Assembly (NCBI RefSeq): GCF_029395535.1
Contig: NZ_CP113920.1
Location: 1,612,001 to 1,676,000, forward strand
From: Bifidobacterium sp. ESL0732
GTDB lineage: Bacteria; Actinomycetota; Actinomycetes; Actinomycetales; Bifidobacteriaceae
Length of the DNA stretch: 64,000 nucleotides
Direction of reading: 5' to 3'
In this document: in pieces, positions 35,013 to 42,503 of the stretch
How the letters are laid out: each line of letters starts with the position of its first letter
How positions within the stretch are numbered: the first letter of the stretch is position 1
Position numbers and translations under genes: made by a program
The notes under the pieces: model-generated
Database searches by the model: none
The model's input: the letters and a program-made list of their open reading frames with translations, nothing else
Told to the model about the DNA's origin: nothing

Positions 35013-36008
35013 TTAACGACTTTGTTGATCAACCGTTGTACGGTCTTCTGTAAGATAAGCCGCCCCGAGCGCTCCGACCGGGGCATCATTTGCAACAAGA
35101 CGCAGCCGTTTGTCCATTCTTAGCGATGCTACGAAATCGGAAGATGCCGCAAGCCGCGATATCGCACTATTCACGCAATCCAGCAGAGGCTGCCCTACCT
35201 GACTGACTCCCCCGCCGAACACAATCTGAACAGGGTCGAGCGTCAGCGTAAGCATCTGGACGGTATGCGCCAAACCCATGCCGAAACGTTCATAGATTTT
35301 AAGGGCATTCGTATCACCGGCAGCCGCCTTCGCCATGAAGTCTTGGGCTGGGTAGCCTTGCGCAACCGGCCATTGCTTTGCCAGTGCCACGCCCGAAACG
35401 ACAGTCTCCACGCAACCCCGCTGTCCACAAGCGCAGGGCTCCCCACCAGGTTCGATGATCAAATGGCCTATCTCACCGGCGACACCGGTGGCACCCCTCA
35501 TAATCCTGCCATTGACAATGACTCCAGCAGCCACTCCCGTACCGATATTAAGAAATACGAAATTGCCTTTGCCGTGACGCGAGAGACGATACGCGCCAAG
35601 AGCCGCAGCATTCACATCATTCTCGACTACAACCGGACGATGAAAACGATCTGTCAGAATCTTGCCGAGCGTTAGTTCATCAACATCAAGATTCAGTGCA
35701 TTGCTTACCCTGCCGCTGGACACATCCACCGTTCCGGGAATGCCCACGCCAATGCTTTCAAGCTCAAAGCCATGGCCATTGCGAACAGCAACGTGATGCA
35801 ATGCTTCTGTAATAGTACTTACTATTCCTTCGACAACAGCCCTTTCGCCACGTTGTGTCGGTCTGCTCAATTGCGCAATAATATGCCCGACACAATCGGT
35901 GACCACAACGAGGACTTTGGTGCCACCTACGTCTACTCCGACGCGAAGAACGGAAGAATCATCCGAATTTGTGGCATAATTTTGACCTTGTTCGTTGTCT
36001 TTCTTCAT
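35013..36008 (-). CDS. ROK family sugar kinase (glucokinase-like)
   Basis: This 331-residue ROK protein has no helix-turn-helix. It keeps the kinase phosphate loop DVGGTK, END for the catalytic Asp in VVENDVNAAALGA, the sugar-binding GEIGH and the zinc motif CACGQRGCVE, so it should phosphorylate glucose or an N-acetylhexosamine. It precedes a HAD phosphatase gene in a two-gene operon and is divergent from a second ROK kinase gene at 36397. The shared region carries a TTAGTTA-N6-TTAACTGA inverted repeat (36066-36086), linking it to the proposed ROK regulon. Confidence 0.88.
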   Translation of the reverse strand: MKKDNEQGQNYATNSDDSSVLRVGVDVGGTKVLVVVTDCVGHIIAQLSRPTQRGERAVVEGIVSTITEALHHVAVRNGHGFELESIGVGIPGTVDVSSGRVSNALNLDVDELTLGKILTDRFHRPVVVENDVNAAALGAYRLSRHGKGNFVFLNIGTGVAAGVIVNGRIMRGATGVAGEIGHLIIEPGGEPCACGQRGCVETVVSGVALAKQWPVAQGYPAQDFMAKAAAGDTNALKIYERFGMGLAHTVQMLTLTLDPVQIVFGGGVSQVGQPLLDCVNSAISRLAASSDFVASLRMDKRLRLVANDAPVGALGAAYLTEDRTTVDQQSR

Positions 36009-36396
36009 CGTGCTTGTCCTGTCTCAACCCGCAATCATGGTGTCCTTGAAGCAGGTTATCTTTGTTTAGTTAGGAACATTAACTGATTATGGCACAAAAT
36101 TGTCTAAAGTTCAAATTATTTAGTAAGTTTTCTTTTTGTGCAAGATAAAAGAATGAATCGGGGTAAACCTTTGGCGGGAGCTTTCCGAAAGCAAATACGA
36201 CAACTCATGTTTCAAACAACAGGTTATTGAAGATTTAACCGGACTGGAACATAGCATGACACTGACAAGGTGGCAGAAGGGTTACTGACAAACAGGCATA
36301 TTCATGAAAATACGACAGAAGTTATTGTCATGCCATAATACAATAGTACAAATTCGAAGACGCAGAGCAGTCGTCCTCTTAACAAAAGGATCAATG
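36009..36396. other. Divergent control region between two ROK kinase operons
   Basis: About 390 AT-rich bases contain the operator-like repeat at 36066-36086 and a GGTTA-N9-TAACC inverted repeat at 36222-36240. No gene is supported. Confidence 0.5.
36066..36086. promoter_or_regulatory. Candidate ROK operator between the two ROK kinase genes
   Basis: TTAGTTA (36066-36072) and TTAACTGA (36079-36086) form an inverted repeat with a 6-base spacer, about 60 bases upstream of the minus-strand ROK kinase gene. Confidence 0.6.
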
Positions 36397-37485
36397 ATGA
36401 GCAATAATAGTCGAACCCAATACGCGATGGAAGAGAAAAACATTGTGTTTCGTATCGAAAAGTGCTCTATTCTCGCTTTCGATATTGGGGGAACCAAAAT
36501 TGCTTCCGGTCTGGTGACCTTACCTAAAACCAACGGTGCAGGAACAACCGACAGTTCGGATGGAAGTAATCGGCAAATAGATAAACAACCCGGCGTCATC
36601 CTGTCGGCCAAAATCCCCACCTTGGCCGGACGTGGCGGTGACGATATAATCTCTCGGCTGGTAAAGTTCACACAGGAACAACTCAGGGAATGCAAGCAAT
36701 GTGGGATTACCCCAGATGCCATCGGCATCGGTTCGGCGGGTGTGGTTGACAGCTCAACAGGAACAATTCTGACAGCCACAAATCTCATTCCCGGATGGGC
36801 CGGGCAACACTTGGCTGATGCGCTAGAAAAGACAACAGGTTTGCCTGTGCACGTCATTGGGGACGTGGGGGCTCACGGCCTTGGAGAAGCAAAGTATGGC
36901 GCAGGGCGCGGGTACAACAGCGTACTTTCGGTGGGTGTGGGTACCGGTATCGGCGGAGCGTTCATCGAGGATTGGAAACTTTGCGAGGGGAGCCACTACG
37001 CAGCCGGCAATATCGGACACATGCCACATCCGCTTGGGCTTGGGATACGCTGCTCCTGCGGTGCAAAAGGACACATCGAACCAGTGGCCTCCGGTACTGG
37101 ACTGGCGACTTTATATAACCGGATGAAGGACCTTATCCTGACCGACGACGAAAAGAATAAAGTGCCTGCCTTGAGCAACGGCAAAGAGGTGAGCGATCTG
37201 GCCTCAAGTGGCGATCCAACAGCCATAGCCGTTATCCAAACCAGTGCACATGCGTTGGGCGAGTGCATCGGTGGGGCATGCAATCTCATGGATCCTGAAG
37301 TGGTGGTCGTCTCTGGGAGCGTGACGCAAGCCGGTCTGTTGTGGTTTAACCCATTATTGGAGGGCTTCAAAGACAGTGCACTTCCTGCAATACGCGATAC
37401 TCCATTGTTGCAGGGTTCGCTTGGAAACGAGGCACCACTGATTGGAGCAGCCGTGGGTGCCATACAATCGATGTGCGCTGCTTAA
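36397..37485 (+). CDS. ROK family kinase, probable N-acetylmannosamine kinase
   Basis: This 362-residue ROK kinase has the phosphate loop DIGGTK, GIGSAGVVD, DVGAHGLGEA, the GHMPHP sugar-contact region and a zinc-binding CSCGAKGHIE. The Asp expected in the ROK END motif appears here as GDVGA. The ATG at 36397 is chosen because AAAAGGA lies six bases upstream; longer in-frame starts lack such a site. Only 80 bases separate it from nanE, the next step of ManNAc catabolism, so ManNAc to ManNAc-6-P is the best guess. GlcNAc or glucose kinase activity remains possible. Confidence 0.82.
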   Translation: MSNNSRTQYAMEEKNIVFRIEKCSILAFDIGGTKIASGLVTLPKTNGAGTTDSSDGSNRQIDKQPGVILSAKIPTLAGRGGDDIISRLVKFTQEQLRECKQCGITPDAIGIGSAGVVDSSTGTILTATNLIPGWAGQHLADALEKTTGLPVHVIGDVGAHGLGEAKYGAGRGYNSVLSVGVGTGIGGAFIEDWKLCEGSHYAAGNIGHMPHPLGLGIRCSCGAKGHIEPVASGTGLATLYNRMKDLILTDDEKNKVPALSNGKEVSDLASSGDPTAIAVIQTSAHALGECIGGACNLMDPEVVVVSGSVTQAGLLWFNPLLEGFKDSALPAIRDTPLLQGSLGNEAPLIGAAVGAIQSMCAA

Positions 37486-37565
37486 AGTTTGATATTTCGC
37501 AACACAAAATCAACGTATAACTTCCGCTCTTTAAGAATACGAAAAAACAATAGGAAAGGAAGACC

Positions 37566-38240
37566 ATGAATCAGATCATCGAACAACTCAAAGGCGGCCT
37601 CATCGTCAGCTGTCAGGCATACCCGGGAGAACCATTGCGGCATCCCGAAACCATGGCGCAAATGGCGATGGCGGCAGAAATCGGCGGCGCTTCGGCCATA
37701 CGCTGCCAAGGGCTTGCGGATATCGCGGCCATCAAAGGACAGGTGAAGATACCGGTCATCGGTATCTGGAAAGAGGGGGACGAAGGCGTCTATATCACCC
37801 CCACCCTGCGGCATGCCCGTTGCTGTATGGCAGCCGGAGCGGATATCATCGCGCTGGATGCCACCCGACGTCCCCGGCCAGACGGACTGACCTACGCCCA
37901 AACCGTAAAGGCCTTGCACCAGGACGGCGCAATCGTCATGGCCGATTGCGGCAGTGTCGGCGACGCTCGGCAAGCCGTTGAAGCAGGCAGCGACATCATC
38001 TCCACAACGCTGTCTGGCTATACCGGCGAACGACCGAAAACCGACGGCCCCGACTTTGCTCTGCTCAAATCGATGGTTGCGGAATTCCCGAACATGCCGG
38101 TGTTCTGCGAAGGACGCATCCACACACCCGATCAGCTCACCGAAGTCATGAACTGCGGGGCCTGGGCAGCGGTGGTCGGCACTGCCATCACCCATCCGAC
38201 CTCCATCACCAGCTGGTTCAAGGCACGACTGAACCGTTAG
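37566..38240 (+). CDS. nanE: N-acetylmannosamine-6-phosphate 2-epimerase
   Basis: This 224-residue TIM-barrel epimerase converts ManNAc-6-phosphate to GlcNAc-6-phosphate, the substrate of NagA encoded at 21914-23278. NanE signatures are GGLIVSCQA at the N-terminus, IGIWKEG, ADIIALDAT, ADCGSV, TTLSGYT and the C-terminal FCEGRIHTP and VVGTAITHP. GGAAAGGAAG precedes the ATG. It follows the ROK kinase gene. No N-acetylneuraminate lyase or sialidase gene is in the window, so ManNAc may arrive from a source other than sialic acid. Confidence 0.93.
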   Translation: MNQIIEQLKGGLIVSCQAYPGEPLRHPETMAQMAMAAEIGGASAIRCQGLADIAAIKGQVKIPVIGIWKEGDEGVYITPTLRHARCCMAAGADIIALDATRRPRPDGLTYAQTVKALHQDGAIVMADCGSVGDARQAVEAGSDIISTTLSGYTGERPKTDGPDFALLKSMVAEFPNMPVFCEGRIHTPDQLTEVMNCGAWAAVVGTAITHPTSITSWFKARLNR

Positions 38241-38347
38241 TTGCGTCCAATAATACGTAAATCAAAAATGTCTTTTTCTACCCGTTAACTGTGACGAACG
38301 GAGGGCTTGCCGAAGATTGCTGAGGCAAAGAAAATCATCGGAATCGG

Positions 38348-38357
38348 TTACCGGTAA
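38348..38357. promoter_or_regulatory. TTACCGGTAA palindrome, candidate LacI-type operator
   Basis: A perfect 10-bp palindrome with a central CG lies about 100 bases upstream of the AGE-family isomerase gene. It resembles operators of LacI-family regulators, none of which is encoded in this window. A GTTAACTG sequence also occurs at about 38285-38292. Confidence 0.45.
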
Positions 38358-38459
38358 AACAGCCAAGCGGATATTGTCAATATGACAGCAATATTTGCAG
38401 ACAATGACCTGAGATCAGTGTCAGGCGAACCCGCATATGCGGCAAACGAAAGGAATACA

Positions 38460-39692
38460 ATGACGAATCCGAAATACGAGATGGGCACCGTTGCCAACCG
38501 CACATTCATGGCCAACGAGACCTATGAGCTGCTGAACTTCGGCAAGGGCTTCCCGGTACCGCAGGGTGGATCGGGATGGCTTGACGACGAAGGCCATATC
38601 GACCCATCGCATGGTGTACAGACCTGGATTACGGGACGCATGACTCATGTCTATTCAATCGCCGTGATGCTCGGCTATCCGGGTGCCGAAGCGTTGGTGG
38701 ATGCTGGGCTCAAGGGACTTACCGGCATCCTGCACGATGACAAGAACGGCGGCTGGTATCCCTCCATCCAGGCCGACGGCACACCCGAGGCGGGGAAAAC
38801 CTGCTATCCGCATGCATTTGTCATGCTTTCCGCGTCTTCGGCCCTGCTTGCGGGACGCCCAGGAGCCGAGGAACTGCTTGATGAAGTCCTGAAGATCTAC
38901 GATCAATACTTCTGGGACGACGAGGCCGGGCTGGCCGTCGATACGTGGGATACCACTTTCTCAAAGCTTGACGATTACCGCGGTATCAATGCCAACATGC
39001 ACACCACCGAGGCTTTCCTCGCCGTCGCCGATGCCACCGGAGACAACAAATACCGTGTACATGCCGGCCGTATCATCGACCACGTCGTGGGCTGGGCGAA
39101 GAACAACCACTGGCGCATCCCGGAGCATTTCGGACCGGATTGGTCGATCAACCTCGAATACAACGCCGACAAGAAAGACGACCAGTTCAAGCCCTACGGC
39201 GCCACCCCGGGCCACGGCATCGAATGGGCCCGCCTCATCACGCAATGGGCGCTGAGCTCCTTCGCCAACCGCGCCGGAGCCAAGCCCTACATCGATGCCG
39301 CCGAACACCTGTTCAATCAGGCGGTCACTGATGGCTGGAACCGCAACGGTACGACGGGCATGGCCTACACCGTCGACTGGGACGGCAACCCGGTGGTCAC
39401 AGACCGCATGCACTGGACACTGGCCGAATCGCTCAACACCTCCTCTACGCTCTACAAGGTCACCGGAAAGGAAGAGTACCTCGACTGGTATGCAACCTTC
39501 GCCCAGTATGTCGACGAGCACCTGATCGACCACGAAAAGGGCAGCTGGTTCCATCAGCTCGACCAGAATAACCACGTCATCGGCACGGTGTGGCCGGGCA
39601 AGTCCGATGTCTACCACGCCTTCCAGTCCACCCTGGTGCCTTTCCTTGATCCGTCGGTCTCGATCGCCACGGCCGTGAAGAACGCAGAGTGA
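38460..39692 (+). CDS. AGE-superfamily aldose-ketose isomerase, YihS-like (mannose isomerase type)
   Basis: This 410-residue (alpha/alpha)6-barrel protein of the N-acylglucosamine 2-epimerase superfamily is closest, by my reading, to YihS-type isomerases. It shares WITGRMTHVYS, LVDAGLKGLTG, GGWYPSIQ, RGINANMHTTEAF, NNHWRIPEHF, GATPGHGIEWARL, YTVDWDGNPVV and the final WPGKSDVYHAFQ. Members interconvert mannose and fructose; YihS also isomerises sulfoquinovose. The ATG at 38460 is chosen because AAAGGA precedes it and the length then fits YihS (about 410). It follows nanE on the same strand, 219 bases on, with its own candidate operator. No sulfoglycolysis genes are near, so mannose isomerase is favoured. 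Confidence 0.85.
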   Translation: MTNPKYEMGTVANRTFMANETYELLNFGKGFPVPQGGSGWLDDEGHIDPSHGVQTWITGRMTHVYSIAVMLGYPGAEALVDAGLKGLTGILHDDKNGGWYPSIQADGTPEAGKTCYPHAFVMLSASSALLAGRPGAEELLDEVLKIYDQYFWDDEAGLAVDTWDTTFSKLDDYRGINANMHTTEAFLAVADATGDNKYRVHAGRIIDHVVGWAKNNHWRIPEHFGPDWSINLEYNADKKDDQFKPYGATPGHGIEWARLITQWALSSFANRAGAKPYIDAAEHLFNQAVTDGWNRNGTTGMAYTVDWDGNPVVTDRMHWTLAESLNTSSTLYKVTGKEEYLDWYATFAQYVDEHLIDHEKGSWFHQLDQNNHVIGTVWPGKSDVYHAFQSTLVPFLDPSVSIATAVKNAE

Positions 39693-39901
39693 CCCATAAG
39701 CTGGGGCTACAAACTTACTGAATGGGCATGCAACACAACGCAACGCATTACCATTGCTGCCGATGCTGCGTGCCTGTCTTCTTATGCAATAAAAACCAAT
39801 GACATTACGCCCATGGAGCACACCATAAGAACCGTCCACCTGATGTATTATGCTTAAGTGTTCCGGCGCAAACCGGGCTTGATATTTGATAATTCAAGAA
39901 T

Positions 39902-40293
39902 GGGGATGATCGGTTTCGACGGTGACCTGTTCGTCGCAGGGAAGCGTGCCGAGAATGTGGAGTCCACTCGAGATGACCTCCACGAAACAACAAGTGCTAA
40001 ATCTAATCGCACTGAGTTCGCTCTCGCTGCCTGAGCTTCGCGCCAGGATTAACCAGTGAGCAGCTGCTCCGTCCACTCCTTTTCGTCTTCGGAAGGATGT
40101 TGGGCGTCATTAGAGGACTTGCTTGAGCCATTGAACCACAGGGTGACTCAGGGACTTTAACTGTAGATATGCTCGCCATCCATTGTCCGCGACACGGATG
40201 GGGGCAGAAAAACTGCCAAAAGGCCAGCGGACTACGCACGTAGAAGACTGAGGGTTCGGTCATCGGACCGGGGTTCAATTCCCCGCATCTCCA
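39902..40293 (+). ncRNA. ssrA: tmRNA (ssrA)
   Basis: The 5' end GGGGATGATCGGTTTCGACGG and the 3' end GGGTTCAATTCCCCGCATCTCCA form the tRNA-like acceptor and T arms; GGGGATG pairs with CATCTCC. The tag frame runs GCT AAA TCT AAT ... GCC TGA at about 40001-40036 and encodes AKSNRTEFALAA. The terminal CCA is not fully encoded. The RNA rescues stalled ribosomes with SmpB and tags the stalled product for proteolysis. A GATAAT hexamer at 39888-39893 is a plausible -10 box, and a terminator follows at 40300-40333. Confidence 0.97.
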
Positions 40294-40299
40294 CTGTTC

Positions 40300-40333
40300 A
40301 AACGCTGTCAGGGTCATCCTTGGCGGCGTTTTT
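40300..40333 (+). terminator. Rho-independent terminator of ssrA
   Basis: AAACGCTG (40300-40307) pairs with CGGCGTTT (40324-40331), allowing one G-U, and runs into a T5 stretch immediately after the tmRNA 3' end. Confidence 0.75.
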
Positions 40334-40375
40334 CATTATCAAAAAACGAATCAGTTCGCACTAGACTTGGTAACC

Positions 40376-40861
40376 ATGAGAATCGTGTTGCAAAAAGTCA
40401 GTAAGGCCGATATCGACGTCGTGGACGAAATCAGCGGCGAAGTCGACGAATCGTTTGAACCACAGCATATCGGCATCGGATATGTGCTGCTCGTCGGGGT
40501 CAGTGACGAGGACGGGCAGGAACAGGTCGATTGGCTGGCTCGCAAAATCAGCAAGTTGCGCGTGTTCGAAGACGAAAACGGGAAAATGAACCTTTCGCTT
40601 GGCCGGATCGGCGGCGAGATCCTGTCGGTTTCGCAGTTCACCCTGTTCGGTGACGTGCGGAAGGGCAACCGGCCAAGCTTCATCAAGGCCGGCGAACCGG
40701 AACACGCCAAGCGCGTCTGGCTTCAATTCAACGAGGCGCTACGGTCGGAGGGCATCACCGTAAAAGAAGGCCGATTCGGCTCGCATATGCGAGTGAGTCT
40801 GACCAATGACGGCCCGGTGACCATCCTCTTCGATACCGACGAGCTGATGGCCAAACACTGA
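40376..40861 (+). CDS. dtd: D-aminoacyl-tRNA deacylase
   Basis: This 161-residue enzyme hydrolyses D-amino acids mischarged on tRNA. The two signature motifs are present: SVSQFTLFGD in the middle and NDGPVTI near the C-terminus. The start MRIVLQKV at 40376 matches the family N-terminus better than the TTG three codons earlier. It contains a slightly expanded acidic region (DEISGEVDESFEPQ) relative to compact Dtd proteins. The gene follows ssrA. Since this organism appears to make free D-Asp for its cell wall, such proofreading would be particularly useful, though the enzyme is widespread. Confidence 0.95.
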   Translation: MRIVLQKVSKADIDVVDEISGEVDESFEPQHIGIGYVLLVGVSDEDGQEQVDWLARKISKLRVFEDENGKMNLSLGRIGGEILSVSQFTLFGDVRKGNRPSFIKAGEPEHAKRVWLQFNEALRSEGITVKEGRFGSHMRVSLTNDGPVTILFDTDELMAKH

Positions 40862-40962
40862 CGACAAAATGTGACAGCCAGCCACTCATTGGCAGTGACA
40901 TTTCGCGAGCACGACTTCGCTTCAAAGCATGGGTCATAATCGTACATTGTTTACTCATACAA

Positions 40963-41087
40963 CACGAAGATGCGTGCAAAATCAACAAAATCAGCCTTAA
41001 ATCGCGAGTTTCATCGCAGGCTCAATGACGGTGCGAGCAAAATCAAGGAAATCGTAGCAAAACACTGATTTTCATCGCATCTTCGTG
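40963..41087. repeat. Nested tandem hairpin repeat between dtd and ftsQ
   Basis: Two diverged units begin TGCGNGCAAAATCAA at 40971 and 41032 (61 bases apart) and end TTTCATCGCA at 41009-41018 and 41070-41079. Within each unit the ends pair. An outer 12-bp perfect stem (40963-40974 with 41076-41087) encloses the pair. It lies between convergent genes and could terminate both. The period and the TTTCRTCGCA end match the repeat at 10220-10397. Confidence 0.65.
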
Positions 41088-41114
41088 CCGCACACGCCGA
41101 CCGTCGACGTACAG

Positions 41115-42503
41115 CTACTTGATAATCGGACGGAGCGGTGCCGAAACATCGACCTGATGCTTGTCGCCTATTTTGGTGGGGTCGTTGATGATCTTATCGA
41201 CCACGGCCTTCTTGAGTTTCATGTCGGAAGAATCTCCCCAGACAATGACCCGTTCGCCTCCATTGAGCTCCGTCGTGACGGAATCCTGGGTTTTCGCGGT
41301 CACCTTGGTAATGGAACCACGCATATTGTGCCCAAGAAGATTCAGGACCTTCAAAGCCTGCTGAACCGAACGATCGCGAAGACTCGTTTCCACGTTGTTG
41401 ACTTCGATGACAGGAATCCCCTTGGTCGAGACGTTTTCGACCTTGTTGAGTACTCGCCCGTACCCATCGACCGCAGTCTCGCTGCCGTCGGGAGTCTTCA
41501 GCATCGCTGCAGGCTCCTGCGCCGTAATCGTGACCTTGATTGCCTTCGGATAGATTTTCTCAACTTTGGCCATCGAGACACCAGGAATGTCTTTCAGCTC
41601 CTGTTCAACGTCCCCGCTCGAAACCAGCAGCAGCGATTTTCCGGCCTGTTTCTCAGCAATCGAAACGACACGGGCCTTACCGACCCACTGGTTCTCGCCC
41701 GACACCGAAATCTGGTGGGCATCAAGCAAAAAGACCGGCGAAAAGAAGAGCAGCCACCCAAGAGCCGCCAAAAGAGCCACAACCACCAGGGCAATCAACA
41801 CTTTGGTCATCGTCTTAAACCTACTGACTCGCCGACGTTCCTTCAAACGCGCATTGAAATCGATGACCTTGGGACGTGCCGCAATACCCAACGGGCTTGA
41901 GGTCTGGTTCAAGGTTTCACCCACCAGATCCTCGTTTTTCAGTGCCCGGGCATCGACAAAATCGCCCGGAGCGCTTTTGGTGACGGCATTGGCCGACGAA
42001 GCCGATCGCGCTGAACGGGAAGGCCGAGAAGCCTGATCCGTATCCGCCAATGGCTCATCGATACCGTATTTCGGTTTCGTCGATTGACGACGTTGGAAAA
42101 AACCGACGGATTTTTTGTTGCGGGATTTCGGCGAATCGGAGGATCGGGAAGATCGTCCGGCACCCGAAGATGCTTCCGAAACCGCGACCCTGCGCTTTTT
42201 ACGGCGAGGATCTACGGTCGTGTCATCTCTTACAGGCGTACCGGATACCACCGAACGCGTCCGACGCCCGGAACCACTTTCGGAACCCTTCGCTGACAAT
42301 CCAGACGATTTTCGTCCGTTTCCCCCGCTATGGGAATCCGAATTTTCGGTTTTGCGCCGCTTTCCCGTCGACACGCCAAAATCGTTGACCCTGGGTTCAT
42401 CCTCCGAAGACGCAGACCAACGAGACGAAGAAGCGGCACTTCGACCACGACGGTTTGAACCGCCTTTCCCTCCGCCTCCACTGGTTACATGACGACCTGC
42501 CAT
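41115..42503 (-). CDS. ftsQ: FtsQ, division-site POTRA protein with a long disordered N-terminus
   Basis: This 462-residue single-pass membrane protein is the last gene of the dcw cluster here. About 230 Ser/Arg/Lys-rich, low-complexity residues precede one membrane helix (about 232-255). A POTRA domain (VFLLDAHQISVSGENQWV, IPGVSMAKVEKIYPKAIKVTI) and an FtsQ C-terminal domain (VDGYGRVLNKVENVSTKGIPVIEV) follow. It links FtsL/FtsB-type proteins in the divisome. The cytoplasmic tail is much longer than in E. coli FtsQ. Its ATG overlaps the murC stop by one base (TGATG), indicating translational coupling. ftsZ does not follow it. Confidence 0.9.
   Translation of the reverse strand: MAGRHVTSGGGGKGGSNRRGRSAASSSRWSASSEDEPRVNDFGVSTGKRRKTENSDSHSGGNGRKSSGLSAKGSESGSGRRTRSVVSGTPVRDDTTVDPRRKKRRVAVSEASSGAGRSSRSSDSPKSRNKKSVGFFQRRQSTKPKYGIDEPLADTDQASRPSRSARSASSANAVTKSAPGDFVDARALKNEDLVGETLNQTSSPLGIAARPKVIDFNARLKERRRVSRFKTMTKVLIALVVVALLAALGWLLFFSPVFLLDAHQISVSGENQWVGKARVVSIAEKQAGKSLLLVSSGDVEQELKDIPGVSMAKVEKIYPKAIKVTITAQEPAAMLKTPDGSETAVDGYGRVLNKVENVSTKGIPVIEVNNVETSLRDRSVQQALKVLNLLGHNMRGSITKVTAKTQDSVTTELNGGERVIVWGDSSDMKLKKAVVDKIINDPTKIGDKHQVDVSAPLRPIIK

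Noticed and set aside
38460-39692. Sulfoquinovose isomerase as part of a sulfoglycolysis operon
   Set aside because: No sulfoquinovosidase, SF kinase, SFP aldolase, SLA reductase or sulfonate exporter gene is nearby, and YihS homologues also act on mannose.
40261-40293. T-arm-like sequence suggesting a tRNA gene
   Set aside because: It is the 3' end of the tmRNA, pairing with 39902-39908 and preceded by the tag reading frame; no separate anticodon arm exists.
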